This document shows positions 43,155 through 51,434 of a DNA stretch of 64,000 nt, in pieces; the first letter of the stretch is position 1, and every line of letters starts with the position of its first letter. The stretch is from Amycolatopsis alkalitolerans. GTDB taxonomy: Bacteria; Actinomycetota; Actinomycetes; Mycobacteriales; Pseudonocardiaceae. The DNA lies in NCBI RefSeq assembly GCF_006152065.1, contig NZ_VDFW01000013.1:95217-159216 (forward strand), read 5' to 3'. Position numbers and translations under genes: made by a program. The notes under the pieces were generated by a model. That model searched no databases. It was not told where the DNA came from and saw only the letters and a list, made by a program, of their open reading frames with translations.

Positions 43155-43891
43155 TGGGCGTCATCGGCAAACGCGAGGACCATGTCGAGGTCGTCACCGT
43201 CGACTATCCGCCCGTGAACGCGCTTCCGGTGCAGGGCTGGTTCGACCTGGCGGACGCGGTGACCCGGGCGGGCCGGGACCCGGACGTGCACGTGGTCGTG
43301 CTGCGGGCGGAAGGCCGGGGCTTCAACGCCGGCGTGGACATCAAGGAGATCCAGCGCAGCGCCGGGTACGACGCGCTCGTCGGCGCGAACCGCGGCTGTT
43401 ACGCGGCTTTCGGCGCGGTGTACGAATGCGCGGTGCCGGTCGTGGCTGCGGTGCACGGGTTCTGCCTCGGCGGCGGGATCGGGCTGGCCGGGAACGCGGA
43501 CGTGGTGATCGCTTCGGAGGACGCGACGTTCGGGGTGCCGGAGGTCGAGCGTGGCGCGCTCGGCGCGGCGACGCATCTGGCCCGCCTGGTGCCGCAACAC
43601 CTGATGCGGACGCTCTATTTCACCGCGCGCCGGATCACCGCGGCGGAACTGCATGCGCACGGTTCGGTGTACCAGGTCGTGCGGCGCGAGGAGTTGGACG
43701 ACGCGGCGCTGGCGGTCGCGCGGGACATCGCGGCGAAGGATCCGCGCGTGATCCGGGCCGCGAAAGAGGCGCTCAACGGTATCGACCCGCAGCAGGTTCA
43801 CCGAAGCTACCGCTTCGAGCAGGGCTTCACCTTCGAACTGAACCTGCTCGGTGCGTCCGATGAGGCCCGCGAGGAGTTCCTGAATGGCTGA
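43154..43891 (+). CDS. echA20: Enoyl-CoA hydratase-fold ring hydrolase EchA20
   Basis: This 245-residue crotonase-fold enzyme has VVVLRAEGRGFNAGVDIKEIQ (oxyanion segment, about residues 47-67) and VHGFCLGGGIGLAGNADVVIA (second oxyanion segment, about 98-118), then FGVPEVERGALGAA. In mycobacteria EchA20 hydrolytically opens the remaining C ring of the HIP-derived CoA ester. The assignment comes from gene order: it lies between the SDR pair and ipdA with 1-8 bp overlaps, exactly as in Mycobacterium tuberculosis. The start overlaps the upstream stop (TGATG). Confidence 0.85.
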   Translation: MGVIGKREDHVEVVTVDYPPVNALPVQGWFDLADAVTRAGRDPDVHVVVLRAEGRGFNAGVDIKEIQRSAGYDALVGANRGCYAAFGAVYECAVPVVAAVHGFCLGGGIGLAGNADVVIASEDATFGVPEVERGALGAATHLARLVPQHLMRTLYFTARRITAAELHAHGSVYQVVRREELDDAALAVARDIAAKDPRVIRAAKEALNGIDPQQVHRSYRFEQGFTFELNLLGASDEAREEFLNG

Positions 43892-44744
43892 CAAGCGGAT
43901 GACCGCCGACGACGTCGCGGCCGAACTGACCGATGGCATGACGGTCGGGATCGGGGGCTGGGGCTCGCGGCGCAAACCGATGGCGCTGGTGCGCGCGATC
44001 CTGCGCAGCCCGGTCAAGGACCTCACGGTGGTCTCCTACGGCGGGCCGGACGTGGGCCTGCTGTGCGCCGCGGGGAAGGTCGCGCATGTGGTGTTCGGGT
44101 TCGTCACGCTCGATTCGATCCCGTTCGACCCGTGGTTCGGTCGTGCCCGCGAATCCGGTGCGATCGGGGTGACCGAGTACGACGAGGGCATGTTCGGCGC
44201 GGCCCTTTCGGCGGCCGCGCAGCGGTTGCCGTTCCTGCCGACGCGCGCGGGGCTCGGCTCGGACGTGCTCCGCGTCAACCCGGGGCTGCGCACGGTCCGG
44301 TCGCCCTACGAGGACCGCGAGGAACTGGTCGCGGTACCGGCGCGGGGCCTGGACGTCGCGCTGGTGCACCTCAACCGCGCGGACGCCCGGGGCAACGCGC
44401 AGTACCTCGGCCCGGACCCGTACTTCGACGACTTGTTCTGCCTGGCCGCGAAGAAGAGCTTCGTCTCCGTCGAGAAGGTCGTCGGCACGGCCGAGCTGAC
44501 CGCCGGCGGACCGGTGCAGTCGCTGCTGCTCAACCGCGGTTCGGTCGACGGCGTGATCGAAGCGCCGCGCGGTGCGCACTTCACCACCGCCGTGCCCGAC
44601 TACGGGCGTGACGAGCGGTTCCAGCGCCACTATGTGGACTGTGCCAAGGATCCGGACCGGTGGCCGGGCTTCGTGGACCGGTTCCTTTCCAGTGACGAGC
44701 GAGCCTATCTGTCCGAAGTGGATAAATTCGAGGAGGCCGCGTGA
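43884..44744 (+). CDS. ipdA: COCHEA-CoA hydrolase subunit IpdA (CoA-transferase family I)
   Basis: This 286-residue alpha-type subunit of the CoA-transferase fold begins MTADDVAAELTDGMTVGIGGWGSRRKPMAL (glycine-rich CoA-binding loop), followed by VVSYGGPDVGLLCAAGKVAH. The acidic region FGAALSAAAQRLPFLPTRAGLGSD matches IpdA of the steroid pathway. With IpdB it forms a heteromer that hydrolytically opens the last ring. Unlike acetate CoA-transferases it acts as a hydrolase. It overlaps echA20 by 8 bp and ipdB by 4 bp, so the subunits should be made in equal amounts. Confidence 0.88.
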   Translation: MADKRMTADDVAAELTDGMTVGIGGWGSRRKPMALVRAILRSPVKDLTVVSYGGPDVGLLCAAGKVAHVVFGFVTLDSIPFDPWFGRARESGAIGVTEYDEGMFGAALSAAAQRLPFLPTRAGLGSDVLRVNPGLRTVRSPYEDREELVAVPARGLDVALVHLNRADARGNAQYLGPDPYFDDLFCLAAKKSFVSVEKVVGTAELTAGGPVQSLLLNRGSVDGVIEAPRGAHFTTAVPDYGRDERFQRHYVDCAKDPDRWPGFVDRFLSSDERAYLSEVDKFEEAA

Positions 44745-45472
44745 ACGTCACACGAGCGGAGATCGCGGTCGTCGCCGTGGCCGAACTGTTCCGCGGTGAC
44801 GGCGAGATCGTGGTGAGTCCCATGGGGTTCATCCCGTCCCTCGGCGCGCGCCTTGCCCGGTCGACGTTCGCGCCCGATCTGCTGATGTCGGACGGCGAGG
44901 CGTATCTGGTGACCGCGGACGGCGTGGTCGAGGGCTGGCAGCCGTTCCGGAAGATGCTCGACACGATCGTGCCGCACGGGCGGCGGCATGTGGTCATGGG
45001 CGCCAACCAGGTGGACCGGTACGGCAACCAGAACATCTCCGCGATCGGCGAGCATGACCGGCCGGCCAAGCAGTTGCTGGGTGTGCGCGGCGCGCCGGGC
45101 AATACCGTCAACCACCGCACCAGTTACTGGGTTCCGCGGCACAGCAAGCGGGTGTTCGTGGACACCGTCGACGTCGTGTCCGGCGTCGGCTACGACAACG
45201 CGGCGAAAGCAGGGCCGTCCGCCGAACGCTTTCATGACGTGTACCGGGTCGTGACGAATCTCGGCGTGTTCGATTTCGCGACGCCGGACCACTCGATGCG
45301 GGCCGTGTCGCTGCATCCCGGCGTCACCGCCGACGAGGTGTTGGCGGCGACCTCGTTCGAGGTCGAGGTGCGCGATACCGGGACGACTCGTGCGCCGACA
45401 CGCGAGGAACTACGGCTGATCCGGGAGGTGCTGGACCCGAAAGGCCTGCGCGACAAGGAAGTGCGGCCATGA
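44741..45472 (+). CDS. ipdB: COCHEA-CoA hydrolase subunit IpdB
   Basis: This 243-residue beta-type partner of IpdA carries VSPMGFIPSLGARLARSTFAPDLLMSDGEA in its first third. Next comes HGRRHVVMGANQVDRYGNQN, where the usual catalytic Glu motif of CoA-transferases (SEN-type) is replaced. VFDTVDVVSGVGY follows, then the C-terminal HPGVTADEVLAATSFEVEV, the family's closing strand. Starts at GTG 44741 with GTGA overlap to ipdA. Its role is the second half of the ring-opening hydrolase for HIP-derived CoA esters. Confidence 0.88.
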   Translation: MNVTRAEIAVVAVAELFRGDGEIVVSPMGFIPSLGARLARSTFAPDLLMSDGEAYLVTADGVVEGWQPFRKMLDTIVPHGRRHVVMGANQVDRYGNQNISAIGEHDRPAKQLLGVRGAPGNTVNHRTSYWVPRHSKRVFVDTVDVVSGVGYDNAAKAGPSAERFHDVYRVVTNLGVFDFATPDHSMRAVSLHPGVTADEVLAATSFEVEVRDTGTTRAPTREELRLIREVLDPKGLRDKEVRP

Positions 45473-46518
45473 CCCTGGAAACCGCGCTCACCCGGCTTGC
45501 CGGGATCCGCCATCCGGTGGTGCAGACCGGGATGGGCTGGGTCGCCGGACCGCGGCTCGTGTCGGCGACTGCGGAGGCCGGCGGGCTCGGCATCCTGGCG
45601 TCGGCGACGATGACCTACGCCGAGCTGGAATCCGCGATCAAGGAGGTCAAGCGGCGGACCGGGAACCCGTTCGGGGTCAACTTGCGCGCCGACGCCGACG
45701 ACGCGGAGCAACGGGTGGATCTCCTCATCCAGGAGCGGGTGAAGGTGGCGTCGTTCGCGCTCGCGCCGCGTAAGGAGATGATCGCCAAGCTGTCCGACCA
45801 CGGCATCGTGGTGATCCCGTCGATCGGCGCGGCACGGCATGCGGAGAAGGTCGCGTCGTGGGGCGCGCACGCCGTCATCGTGCAAGGCGGCGAAGGCGGC
45901 GGGCATACCGGGGGAGTGGCCACGACGCTGCTGCTGCCGTCCGTCCTGGACGCGGTCGACATCCCCGTCGTCGCGGCGGGCGGCTTCTTCGACGGGCGCG
46001 GTCTGGCCGCGGCGCTCGCCTACGGCGCCGCGGGGGTCGCGATGGGCACGCGGTTCCTGCTGAGCAAGGAAAGTACCGTGCCGGAGGAGGTCAAGGAGTT
46101 GTACCTCCGGCAAGGCCTCACCGGCACCGTGGTGACCCGGCGCGTCGACGGGCTCCCGCACCGCGTCCTGCGCACGGACCTGGTCGAGCGCCTGGAGCAC
46201 TCGGGCAGGCTTCGCGGGCTCGCGGGCGCGGTCCGGAACGCGGTGCGGTTCCGCCGGATCAGCGGGCTTTCGCTGCCCGCGATGGTGCGTGAAGGCCTCG
46301 CGATGAAGCACGGCAACGACCTGAGCTGGAGCCAGCTGATCATGGCGGCCAACACCCCGATGCTGCTGCGCGCGGGCCTGGTCGAGGGCCGCACCGACGC
46401 GGGTGTGCTCGCCTCCGGTCAGGTCGTCGGCATGCTCGGCGACCTGCCGACGGTGGCGGAGATCGTGGAAGGCACCGTGTCCCGCGCGGAGGAGATCCTG
46501 CACCGCCTGGGCGGCTGA
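45469..46518 (+). CDS. ipdC: IpdC-like FMN-dependent oxidoreductase (nitronate monooxygenase family)
   Basis: This 349-residue TIM-barrel flavoprotein of the 2-nitropropane dioxygenase family begins VVQTGMGWVAGPRLVSATAEAG and has FGVNLRADADD (about residues 67-77). The FMN-phosphate motif QGGEGGGHTGG (about 140-150) and VVAAGGFFDGRGLAAALAYGA follow. In the HIP pathway IpdC is a reductase needed for processing the acyl-CoA after EchA20/IpdAB steps. ATGA-type overlap with ipdB. A repeat element begins 11 bp after its stop, breaking the spacing to fadA6. Confidence 0.87.
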   Translation: MTLETALTRLAGIRHPVVQTGMGWVAGPRLVSATAEAGGLGILASATMTYAELESAIKEVKRRTGNPFGVNLRADADDAEQRVDLLIQERVKVASFALAPRKEMIAKLSDHGIVVIPSIGAARHAEKVASWGAHAVIVQGGEGGGHTGGVATTLLLPSVLDAVDIPVVAAGGFFDGRGLAAALAYGAAGVAMGTRFLLSKESTVPEEVKELYLRQGLTGTVVTRRVDGLPHRVLRTDLVERLEHSGRLRGLAGAVRNAVRFRRISGLSLPAMVREGLAMKHGNDLSWSQLIMAANTPMLLRAGLVEGRTDAGVLASGQVVGMLGDLPTVAEIVEGTVSRAEEILHRLGG

Positions 46519-46528
46519 AAAGCCGATG

Positions 46529-46660
46529 TTTACGTTTGCCGTGTTCGCCCCCGCGGTCGGTGAGTTTGCCCGTTGCGGCGGTGAGTTGGCTGGTCCGGTG
46601 GCTGCGTTTGCGCTCGGCGACGCCAGGGGCCAACTCGATGCCCTGGCAAGCAAACACACC
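46529..46660 (+). repeat. GAGTTGGC-rich repeat element, copy A (shorter form)
   Basis: The segment runs from TTTACGTTTGCCGTG to GCAAGCAAACACACC. It matches an inverted, longer copy at 62541-62714. It contains GAGTTGGCTGGTCCGGT and one GGCGACGCCAGGGGCCAACTC unit, where copy B has two. It has no gene of its own. It lies between the convergent ipdC and fadA6 genes; the remaining bases to 46710 show no feature. Confidence 0.8.
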
Positions 46661-46710
46661 CGCGTACAACGATTCGTCGAATGTGGATCTCGTCGGGGTG
46701 GGGGGTGGGG

Positions 46711-47862
46711 TTAGAGGCGTTCGATGATGGTGACGTTGGCGGTGCCGCCGCCTTCGCACATCGTCTGCAGGCCGTACCGGCCGCCGCGGCGCTCCAGTTC
46801 GTGCAGCAGGGTCGCGAGCAGTTTCGTGCCCGTCGCGCCGATGGGGTGCCCGAGCGCGATGCCGCCGCCGTTGACGTTCACGCGCCCGGGGTCCGCGCCC
46901 GTCTCCTCGAGCCACGCCAGCACCACGCTCGCGAAAGCCTCGTTGACTTCGAACAGGTCGATGTCGTCGACACCGAGCCCGGTCTTGCGCAACGCGTGCG
47001 CTGTCGCCGGGATGGGCCCGGTGAGCATCCACACCGGATCGGCGGCGCGGACGGACAGGTGATGCACGCGCGCCCGTGGGGTGATCCCGGTGCGGCGCAC
47101 GAAATCCTCGGACGCCAGCAATGCCGCGCTCGCCCCGTCGGAGATCTGGCTCGCGACCGCGGCGGTCAGCGGCGAGCCTTCATTCAGCGGTTTGAGCGAG
47201 GCCATCCGTTCGAGGCTGGTATCCCGCCGCGGCCCCTCGTCGCGACGGAATCCTTCCACCGGCACGATTTCCGCGTCGAACCGGCCTTCGTCCTGCGCCG
47301 CGATCGCCCGCTGATGGCTGCGACAGGAGAACTCTTCCATCGCCGCACGCGAGATGTCCCAGTGTCCGGCGATCATGGCGGCGCTGCGGAACTGCGACAC
47401 TTCGGCGCTGCCATAGCGTTCCTGCCAGCCCTTCGAGCCCGAGAACGGATCGTCGATCCCGAATTCGCGCCCGGCGAGCATCGCGGCGCTGATCGGGATC
47501 TGGCTCATGTTCTGCACGCCGCCGGCGAGCACCAGATCCATCGTGCCGGACATGACGGCCTGCGCCGCGAAATGCACGGCCTGCTGACTCGAGCCGCATT
47601 GGCGGTCCACGGTCACGCCTGGCACATGGTCCGGCCCGCCGGCCGCGAGCCAGGCCGTCCGGGCGATGTTCCCGGACTGGGAGCCGAGAGTGTCGGTGCA
47701 GCCCAGGATCACGTCGTCCACGAGCGCCGGGTCAACGCCCGTGCGCTCGAGCACGGCCTTGATGACGTGCGCGCCGAGATCGGCCGGATGCACGCCACTC
47801 AGCGCGCCGCCCCGGCGTCCGACCGGAGTGCGCAGGGCGTCGAGGAGGAAAGCTTCGGGCAC
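46711..47862 (-). CDS. fadA6: Steroid beta-ketothiolase FadA6
   Basis: This 383-residue thiolase begins EAFLLDALRTPVGRRGGALSGVHP. The nucleophile Cys is in VDRQCGSSQQAVHFAAQ (about residue 90), the catalytic His in NVNGGGIALGHPIGATG (about 339) and the second Cys in TMCEGGGTAN (about 370). FadA6 releases acyl units during breakdown of the HIP-derived chain. GTG 47862 has AGGAG six bases upstream. It is followed on the same strand order by ipdF and fadE30 upstream (fadE30-ipdF-fadA6 operon). The mycobacterial kstR2 that usually sits between fadA6 and ipdF is absent; only 9 bp separate them. Confidence 0.9.
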   Translation of the reverse strand: MPEAFLLDALRTPVGRRGGALSGVHPADLGAHVIKAVLERTGVDPALVDDVILGCTDTLGSQSGNIARTAWLAAGGPDHVPGVTVDRQCGSSQQAVHFAAQAVMSGTMDLVLAGGVQNMSQIPISAAMLAGREFGIDDPFSGSKGWQERYGSAEVSQFRSAAMIAGHWDISRAAMEEFSCRSHQRAIAAQDEGRFDAEIVPVEGFRRDEGPRRDTSLERMASLKPLNEGSPLTAAVASQISDGASAALLASEDFVRRTGITPRARVHHLSVRAADPVWMLTGPIPATAHALRKTGLGVDDIDLFEVNEAFASVVLAWLEETGADPGRVNVNGGGIALGHPIGATGTKLLATLLHELERRGGRYGLQTMCEGGGTANVTIIERL

Positions 47863-47871
47863 GGGAGGCTC

Positions 47872-48642
47872 CTAGGGGTGCTGGCTGGAGACGGAGACGA
47901 CTTCGCCGGTCAGGTAGGACGCGTAGTCGCTGGCGAGGAAGACCATCACGTTCGCGACCTCCCACGGCTGCGCGGCGCGGCCGAACGCCTCGCGCTGCTC
48001 GAGTTCGTGCAGGAGGTCGTCGCTGGTCACCTTCGCCAGGAACGGATGCATCGCGAGGCTGGGGGCGACCGCGTTGATCCGGACGCCGTGTTCGGCGGCA
48101 TCCAGTGCGGAGCACCGGGTGAGCGCCATGACCCCGGCCTTCGCGGCGGCGTAGTGCGCCTGCCCGGCCTGGGCGCGCCAGCCGATCACGGACGCGTTGT
48201 TGACGATCGCACCGCCGCCACCCTGGGCGACGAACTGGCGCAATGCCGCCCGGGTGCAGCGAAACGTCCCGTTGAGGGTGATGTCCAGTACCCGGTTCCA
48301 CTCCTCGTCGGTCATGTCCAGCACCGATTTCGTCCCGCCGAGACCGGCGTTGTTGATCAGCACGTCGAGCCGCCCGAACTGCGTGGCCGCCCCGGTGACC
48401 AGGGCCTGGATCTGGTCCTCGTCGGTGACGTCGCAGGCGATGGCGTGCACCTTGCCCAGTTCGGCCAGTTCGCTCGCCTTCTCGGCCAGCCGCCGCTCGT
48501 GCCAGTCGCTGATCACCACGCTCGCCCCCTCTTCGAGGCAGCGTTTCGCGACGGCGGAACCGATGCCGGTGCCGGCCGCGGCCGTGACCACCACGACCTT
48601 GCCCGCCAGCAGGTCGTGCCCCGGGGGATACGAGGGGTTCAC
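47872..48642 (-). CDS. ipdF: HIP-CoA SDR dehydrogenase IpdF
   Basis: This 256-residue classical SDR has VVVTAAAGTGIGSAVAKRCLEEG (cofactor turn, about residues 15-37), LINNAGLGGTKSVLDM (about 90), Ser in NNASVIGW, the HYAAAKAGVM pair (about 158) and INAVAPSLAMHPF. IpdF oxidises the 5-hydroxyl group formed on the HIP-CoA in the mycobacterial pathway. GTG 48642 overlaps the stop of fadE30. The C-terminus (EVVSVSSQHP) is normal. Assignment rests on the conserved gene order fadE30-ipdF-fadA6. Confidence 0.85.
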   Translation of the reverse strand: MNPSYPPGHDLLAGKVVVVTAAAGTGIGSAVAKRCLEEGASVVISDWHERRLAEKASELAELGKVHAIACDVTDEDQIQALVTGAATQFGRLDVLINNAGLGGTKSVLDMTDEEWNRVLDITLNGTFRCTRAALRQFVAQGGGGAIVNNASVIGWRAQAGQAHYAAAKAGVMALTRCSALDAAEHGVRINAVAPSLAMHPFLAKVTSDDLLHELEQREAFGRAAQPWEVANVMVFLASDYASYLTGEVVSVSSQHP

Positions 48643-49796
48643 CGGCGCTCCTCCTTCGGCAGGCCGAGCACCCGCTCGGCGATGATGTTGCGTTCGATCT
48701 CGTCCGAGCCGCCGTAGATGGTGTCCGCCCGGCTGAACAGGTAGAGCCGCTGCCATTCGTCCAGCTGCCCGGGGGCCACGAGCGACCGGGCGCCGCGAGC
48801 ACGCATGGCCAGTTCGCCGAGACCGCGGTGCCACTGGGCCCACAGCAGCTTCCCCACGGCCACCTCCGGACCGGGCTCGCGCCCGAGCGTCCGCAGGGCG
48901 TGGGCGCGCAGCACGCGCAGCCCGGTCTGCGCGCGGTCCAGATCCGCCCGCAGGACCGGGTCGTCGAAGGTTCCGGTCCGTTTCGCCTCCGCGACGATGC
49001 CGTCGAGTTCGCGCCGGAAGCCGATCTGCTGGCCGAGGGTGGACACGCCCCGTTCGAACCCGAGCGTGGCCATCGCGATCCGCCATCCGTCTCCCGGTTC
49101 GCCGACGACGAGGTCGGCGGCGGTCCGGGCGCGGTCGAAGAACACCTCGTTGAACTCCGAAGTCCCGGTGAGCTGCTCGATGGGACGGATCGTCACGCCA
49201 TCCTGCCGGAGCGGCACGAGGAGGTAGGACAGGCCGTGGTGGCGCTTGGACCCCGGTTCGGTCCTGGCCACCACGAAGCACCAGTCCGCCACCTGCGCCA
49301 GCGAGGTCCAGATCTTCTGGCCGGTGACCACCCACTGGTCTCCCTCGCGCACCGCCGACGTCGACACCGCGGCCAGATCGGATCCCGCGCCGGGCTCGGA
49401 GTAGCCCTGGCACCACAGTTCCTCGACGGAGACGATCTTCGGGAGGAACCGGGCCCGCTGGCCCGGCGTGCCGAAGGCGATCAGGGTGGGGCCGAGCAAC
49501 TGCTCGCCGAGGTGGTTGACGCGCGCGGGCGCGCCCGAGGCCGCGTACTCCTCGTGAAAGGCGACCTGCTCGTCGAGTGTGAGGCCGCGGCCGCCGTGCT
49601 CGCGTGGCCAGCCGACGCAGGTCCAGCCGGACGCGGCCATGTGGCGTTCCCACGCGAGCCTGTCCTCGAAGGCCTCGTGCTCGCGTCCCGGGCCGCCCAG
49701 CCCGCGAAGATCCGCGAACTCGCCGGTCAGGTTGCCCGCCAGCCAATCCGCCACCTCGCGCCGGAAACGCGCCAGGTCGCGGCGCTCCTCATGCAC
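48639..49796 (-). CDS. fadE30: Acyl-CoA dehydrogenase FadE30
   Basis: This 385-residue FAD acyl-CoA dehydrogenase has CQGYSEPGAGSDLAAVST (about residues 130-147, flavin/substrate loop), VVTGQKIWTSLAQVADW, LGFERGVSTLG and the C-terminal TIYGGSDEIERNIIAERVLGLPKE, which is typical of the FadE26-34 steroid branch. FadE30 dehydrogenates the HIP-CoA propionyl side chain. First gene of the leftward operon, 90 bp from fadD3; the KstR-type box at 49849-49860 lies between the two. The ATG is at 49796. Confidence 0.9.
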   Translation of the reverse strand: MHEERRDLARFRREVADWLAGNLTGEFADLRGLGGPGREHEAFEDRLAWERHMAASGWTCVGWPREHGGRGLTLDEQVAFHEEYAASGAPARVNHLGEQLLGPTLIAFGTPGQRARFLPKIVSVEELWCQGYSEPGAGSDLAAVSTSAVREGDQWVVTGQKIWTSLAQVADWCFVVARTEPGSKRHHGLSYLLVPLRQDGVTIRPIEQLTGTSEFNEVFFDRARTAADLVVGEPGDGWRIAMATLGFERGVSTLGQQIGFRRELDGIVAEAKRTGTFDDPVLRADLDRAQTGLRVLRAHALRTLGREPGPEVAVGKLLWAQWHRGLGELAMRARGARSLVAPGQLDEWQRLYLFSRADTIYGGSDEIERNIIAERVLGLPKEERR

Positions 49797-49848
49797 GTGC
49801 GCGCTCCTTACTGTTGTCCGCGCCGGGGGCGCGTGCGCTACTGTAATG

Positions 49849-49860
49849 AGAACACGTTCT
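49849..49860. promoter_or_regulatory. KstR-type operator (AGAACACGTTCT) between fadE30 and fadD3
   Basis: This perfect 12-bp palindrome in the divergent promoter region sits 27 bp before fadD3 and 53 bp before fadE30. It shares GAGAAC-NN-GTTCTA and a following T-run with the box at 41448-41459, which implies one regulator for all three operons. Confidence 0.75.
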
Positions 49861-49886
49861 ATTTTTCTGGTCCAGTGGGAGGCGCG

Positions 49887-51434
49887 ATGGGGCAGGCCAC
49901 CATCCCGGCCGCGTTACGCGACGCGGCAGCGCGTTTCGGCGGGTCGGAGGCGCTGGTCGACGGTCCGGTCCGGCTCGATTTCGCCGGCTTGCTGAAACGT
50001 GTTCAGTCGGTCGCGCGTGCTTTCGCCGCGCGGGGTGTCCAGCCGGGGGACCGGGTCGCGGTGAACCTGCCCAACACCTATCACTGGGTGCTGGCCGCCC
50101 TCGGCGCGTGCTACGCCGGTGCGACGCTCGTGCCGGTCAACACCCGATTCACCGGGGTGGAGACGGTGGACCTGCTGCGCCGCAGCCGGGCTCGCGCCCT
50201 CGTCGTCGCGGGCGACTTCCTGGGCGCGGACCGGTACGCCGCGATTCAGGAGGCGGCCGGTGACACGGGCCTGCCGGAACTGGGCACCGTCGTGCGGGTA
50301 CCGATCGAAGGTGCTCTGCCCGCGGCGGCGGGCGCCCTGGACTGGGCGGAGTTCGAGGCGTTGGCCGCGAACGTGCCGGTGAGCGAGGTGGAGGCGCGTG
50401 CCGACGCGGTGTCGCCCGAGGACGTCAGCGACATCCTCTTCACCTCCGGCACCACAGGCCGCAGCAAGGGCGTGCTTTCCGCGCACCGGCAGGTGATCGA
50501 CGTAGCCGCGGCCTGGGCGGAATGCGGCGAGGTGACCGAAGCCGACCGGTATCTGGTGATCAACCCGTTCTTCCACAGTTTCGGCTACAAGGCCGGCATC
50601 GTCGTCTGCCTGCTCACCGGCGCGACCCTGGTGCCACAGGCGGTGTTCGACGTGCGGGCCGCACGCGGGCTGATCCAGCGTGAACGGATCTCGGTGCTGC
50701 CGGGCGCTCCGACGATCTTCCAGTCGCTGATCCACGACCCGGCGCGCACCGAACACGACCTGTCGTCCCTGCGGCTGGCCGTGACGGGCGCCGCGACCGT
50801 CCCGGCGGCGCTCGTCGAGCGGATGCGCGACGTGCTCGGCTTCGAGACGGTGCTGACGGCCTACGGACTCACCGAAGCCGTCGTGGTCACGATGTGCCGG
50901 CCCGGCGACGATGCCGCGATCGTCTCGGGCACGTCGGGACGGGCCACGGCGGGGTTCGAGGTCGCGATCCAGGGTGAGGCCGGGGAAGTCAACGTGCGGG
51001 GCCCGAACGTGATGCTGGGCTACCTCGACGATCCCGGCGCGACCGCGCAGGCCGTCGACGGCGAAGGCTGGCTGCACACCGGAGACGTGGGGGTGCTCGA
51101 CGCCGCCGGCAACCTCACCATCACCGACCGGCTCAAGGACATGTACATCTGCGGCGGGTTCAACGTCTACCCGGCGGAGGTCGAGCGGGCGCTTGCGGAA
51201 CTGAGCGGGGTCCGTGACGTCGCGGTGATCGGGGTGCCCGACGGCCGGCTCGGCGAGGTGGGCAAGGCGTTCGTGGTGCAGGCCGGTGGATTGACCGAGG
51301 AGTCGGTCCTCGCCTTCTGCCGGAAGCGGCTGGCCAACTACAAGTCACCCCGGTCCGTCACGTTCGTCGGTGAACTGCCGCGCAACGCGTCCGGCAAGGT
51401 CCTGAAGCGACTGCTGAGTGAGGAGAAGGTATGA
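49887..51434 (+). CDS. fadD3: HIP-CoA synthetase FadD3
   Basis: This 515-residue adenylating acyl-CoA synthetase has P-loop-like ILFTSGTTGRSKGVLSAH (about residues 184-201), NPFFHSFGYKAG, motif YGLTEAVVV, TGDVG (about 397) and the hinge/A10 region DRLKDMYICGGFNVYPAE with the C-terminal Lys in NASGKVLKR. FadD3 attaches CoA to 3aα-H-4α(3'-propanoate)-7aβ-methylhexahydro-1,5-indanedione (HIP), the entry step of this pathway. ATG 49887 follows GGGAGG. It overlaps the downstream enoyl-CoA hydratase by 4 bp. Confidence 0.9.
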   Translation: MGQATIPAALRDAAARFGGSEALVDGPVRLDFAGLLKRVQSVARAFAARGVQPGDRVAVNLPNTYHWVLAALGACYAGATLVPVNTRFTGVETVDLLRRSRARALVVAGDFLGADRYAAIQEAAGDTGLPELGTVVRVPIEGALPAAAGALDWAEFEALAANVPVSEVEARADAVSPEDVSDILFTSGTTGRSKGVLSAHRQVIDVAAAWAECGEVTEADRYLVINPFFHSFGYKAGIVVCLLTGATLVPQAVFDVRAARGLIQRERISVLPGAPTIFQSLIHDPARTEHDLSSLRLAVTGAATVPAALVERMRDVLGFETVLTAYGLTEAVVVTMCRPGDDAAIVSGTSGRATAGFEVAIQGEAGEVNVRGPNVMLGYLDDPGATAQAVDGEGWLHTGDVGVLDAAGNLTITDRLKDMYICGGFNVYPAEVERALAELSGVRDVAVIGVPDGRLGEVGKAFVVQAGGLTEESVLAFCRKRLANYKSPRSVTFVGELPRNASGKVLKRLLSEEKV

